Source: Plazaster borealis
Taxonomy: Eukaryota > Echinodermata > Asteroidea > Forcipulatida > Labidiasteridae
DNA length: 64,000 bases
Reading direction: 5' to 3'
NCBI GenBank assembly: GCA_021014325.1
Contig: CM037471.1
Span: forward strand, 19,426,818-19,490,817
Shown piece by piece: positions 54,565 to 64,000 of this stretch. A program made the translations under genes and the position numbers. The notes beneath the pieces are model-generated. The model saw only the letters and a program-made list of their open reading frames with translations, was not told where the DNA came from and did no database searches. The stretch's first letter is position 1, and each line of letters opens with the position of its first letter.

Positions 54565-54574
54565 CGCCATTTTG
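54565..54574 (+). promoter_or_regulatory. Possible YY1-type site in the PSMA1 promoter
   Basis: CGCCATTTTG lies about 125 bp upstream of the start codon and matches the core of a YY1-type element (reverse complement AAAATGGCG), common near start sites of housekeeping genes. There is no TATA box at a sensible distance. A TATAAAAAATAG string lies further up, near 54346. The transcription start site cannot be fixed from sequence alone. Confidence 0.35.
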
Positions 54575-54695
54575 ATTTTCACCCCATGTTTTTCTGCTGA
54601 GTTGTTGTGAGAGGGATTCGTTTGTGTATTAATCTAATCAGTTCGTTTGAACTTCAAGAAGTTACCTGCGAGCGAAGAGTCTTTTTGAAGCAGTG

Positions 54696-63844
<9,149 letters not shown>

Positions 63845-63853
63845 GTATCCTTT
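63845..63853 (+). other. PSMA1: U12-type donor of PSMA1 intron 8
   Basis: GTATCCTTT is identical to the donor of intron 4 and a full match to the minor-spliceosome consensus. The branch site and acceptor are outside the window, so only the 5' end can be judged. Confidence 0.8.
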
Positions 63854-64000
63854 GATTGAATTACAGTCATTATTATGACCAATTGGTCCTGTTTATCTGT
63901 CAGTGAGGCCCAGATAATTTACTCACCCTAAAATTATCAGTATGTTAACACCTTATGTCAATAAACGTTTGTATTTTCACAATGAAACCATGACTTTACC

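Noticed and set aside
63854..63859. In-frame stop after exon 8 as the true C-terminus
   Set aside because: It requires reading through a perfect U12 donor and would remove about 30 residues normally present in PSMA1.

Overview
This window is animal nuclear DNA. Spliceosomal introns, dispersed SINEs and MITEs and a long satellite array show that it is eukaryotic. The one gene present, a proteasome alpha subunit, is metazoan-like. The tails of the dispersed tRNA-type SINEs resemble those I remember from echinoderm genomes, so an echinoderm or other marine deuterostome invertebrate is my best guess. That is inference, not proof.

Layout. Positions 1-52534 are one head-to-tail satellite array with a monomer of about 458 bp and about 115 copies, all in the same orientation. 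The first 1.16 kb and the segment 52535-52840 are degenerate edge copies. The core copies are nearly identical. They differ mainly by single-base changes, by C-run length, by a 2-bp length change that makes or breaks an 18-bp palindrome, and by a few larger deletions. The variants are zoned: the palindromic junction occurs only left of 22.1 kb, a CGCG subtype is common up to 38 kb, and a CCCTTT subtype is confined to about 41-50 kb. The short open frames that recur on both strands in every monomer are by-products of repeat identity and are not annotated as genes.

Positions 52841-54690 are intergenic and hold simple repeats, a perfect 18-bp hairpin and a 330-bp fold-back element.

From 54696 to the right edge lies the proteasome subunit alpha type-1 gene (PSMA1, alpha6) on the + strand. 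Eight coding exons can be joined in frame to give 232 residues; the last 30 or so residues lie beyond the window. Exon 1 contributes only the start codon. Introns 4 and 8 both begin GTATCCTTT, the donor consensus of the minor (U12) spliceosome. Intron 1 is loaded with mobile DNA: a tRNA-Leu-like SINE, a 1,039-bp element with long terminal inverted repeats and a 9-bp target-site duplication lying inside the SINE, a 107-bp relative of that element with its own 9-bp duplication, and a 731-bp palindromic fold-back element. Intron 5 holds a 146-bp tandem duplication that copied the 3' end of exon 5 together with its splice donor.

The main interest lies in the history of the satellite written in its edges and variant zones, the two U12-type introns in one gene, and the small 9-bp-TSD transposon family.
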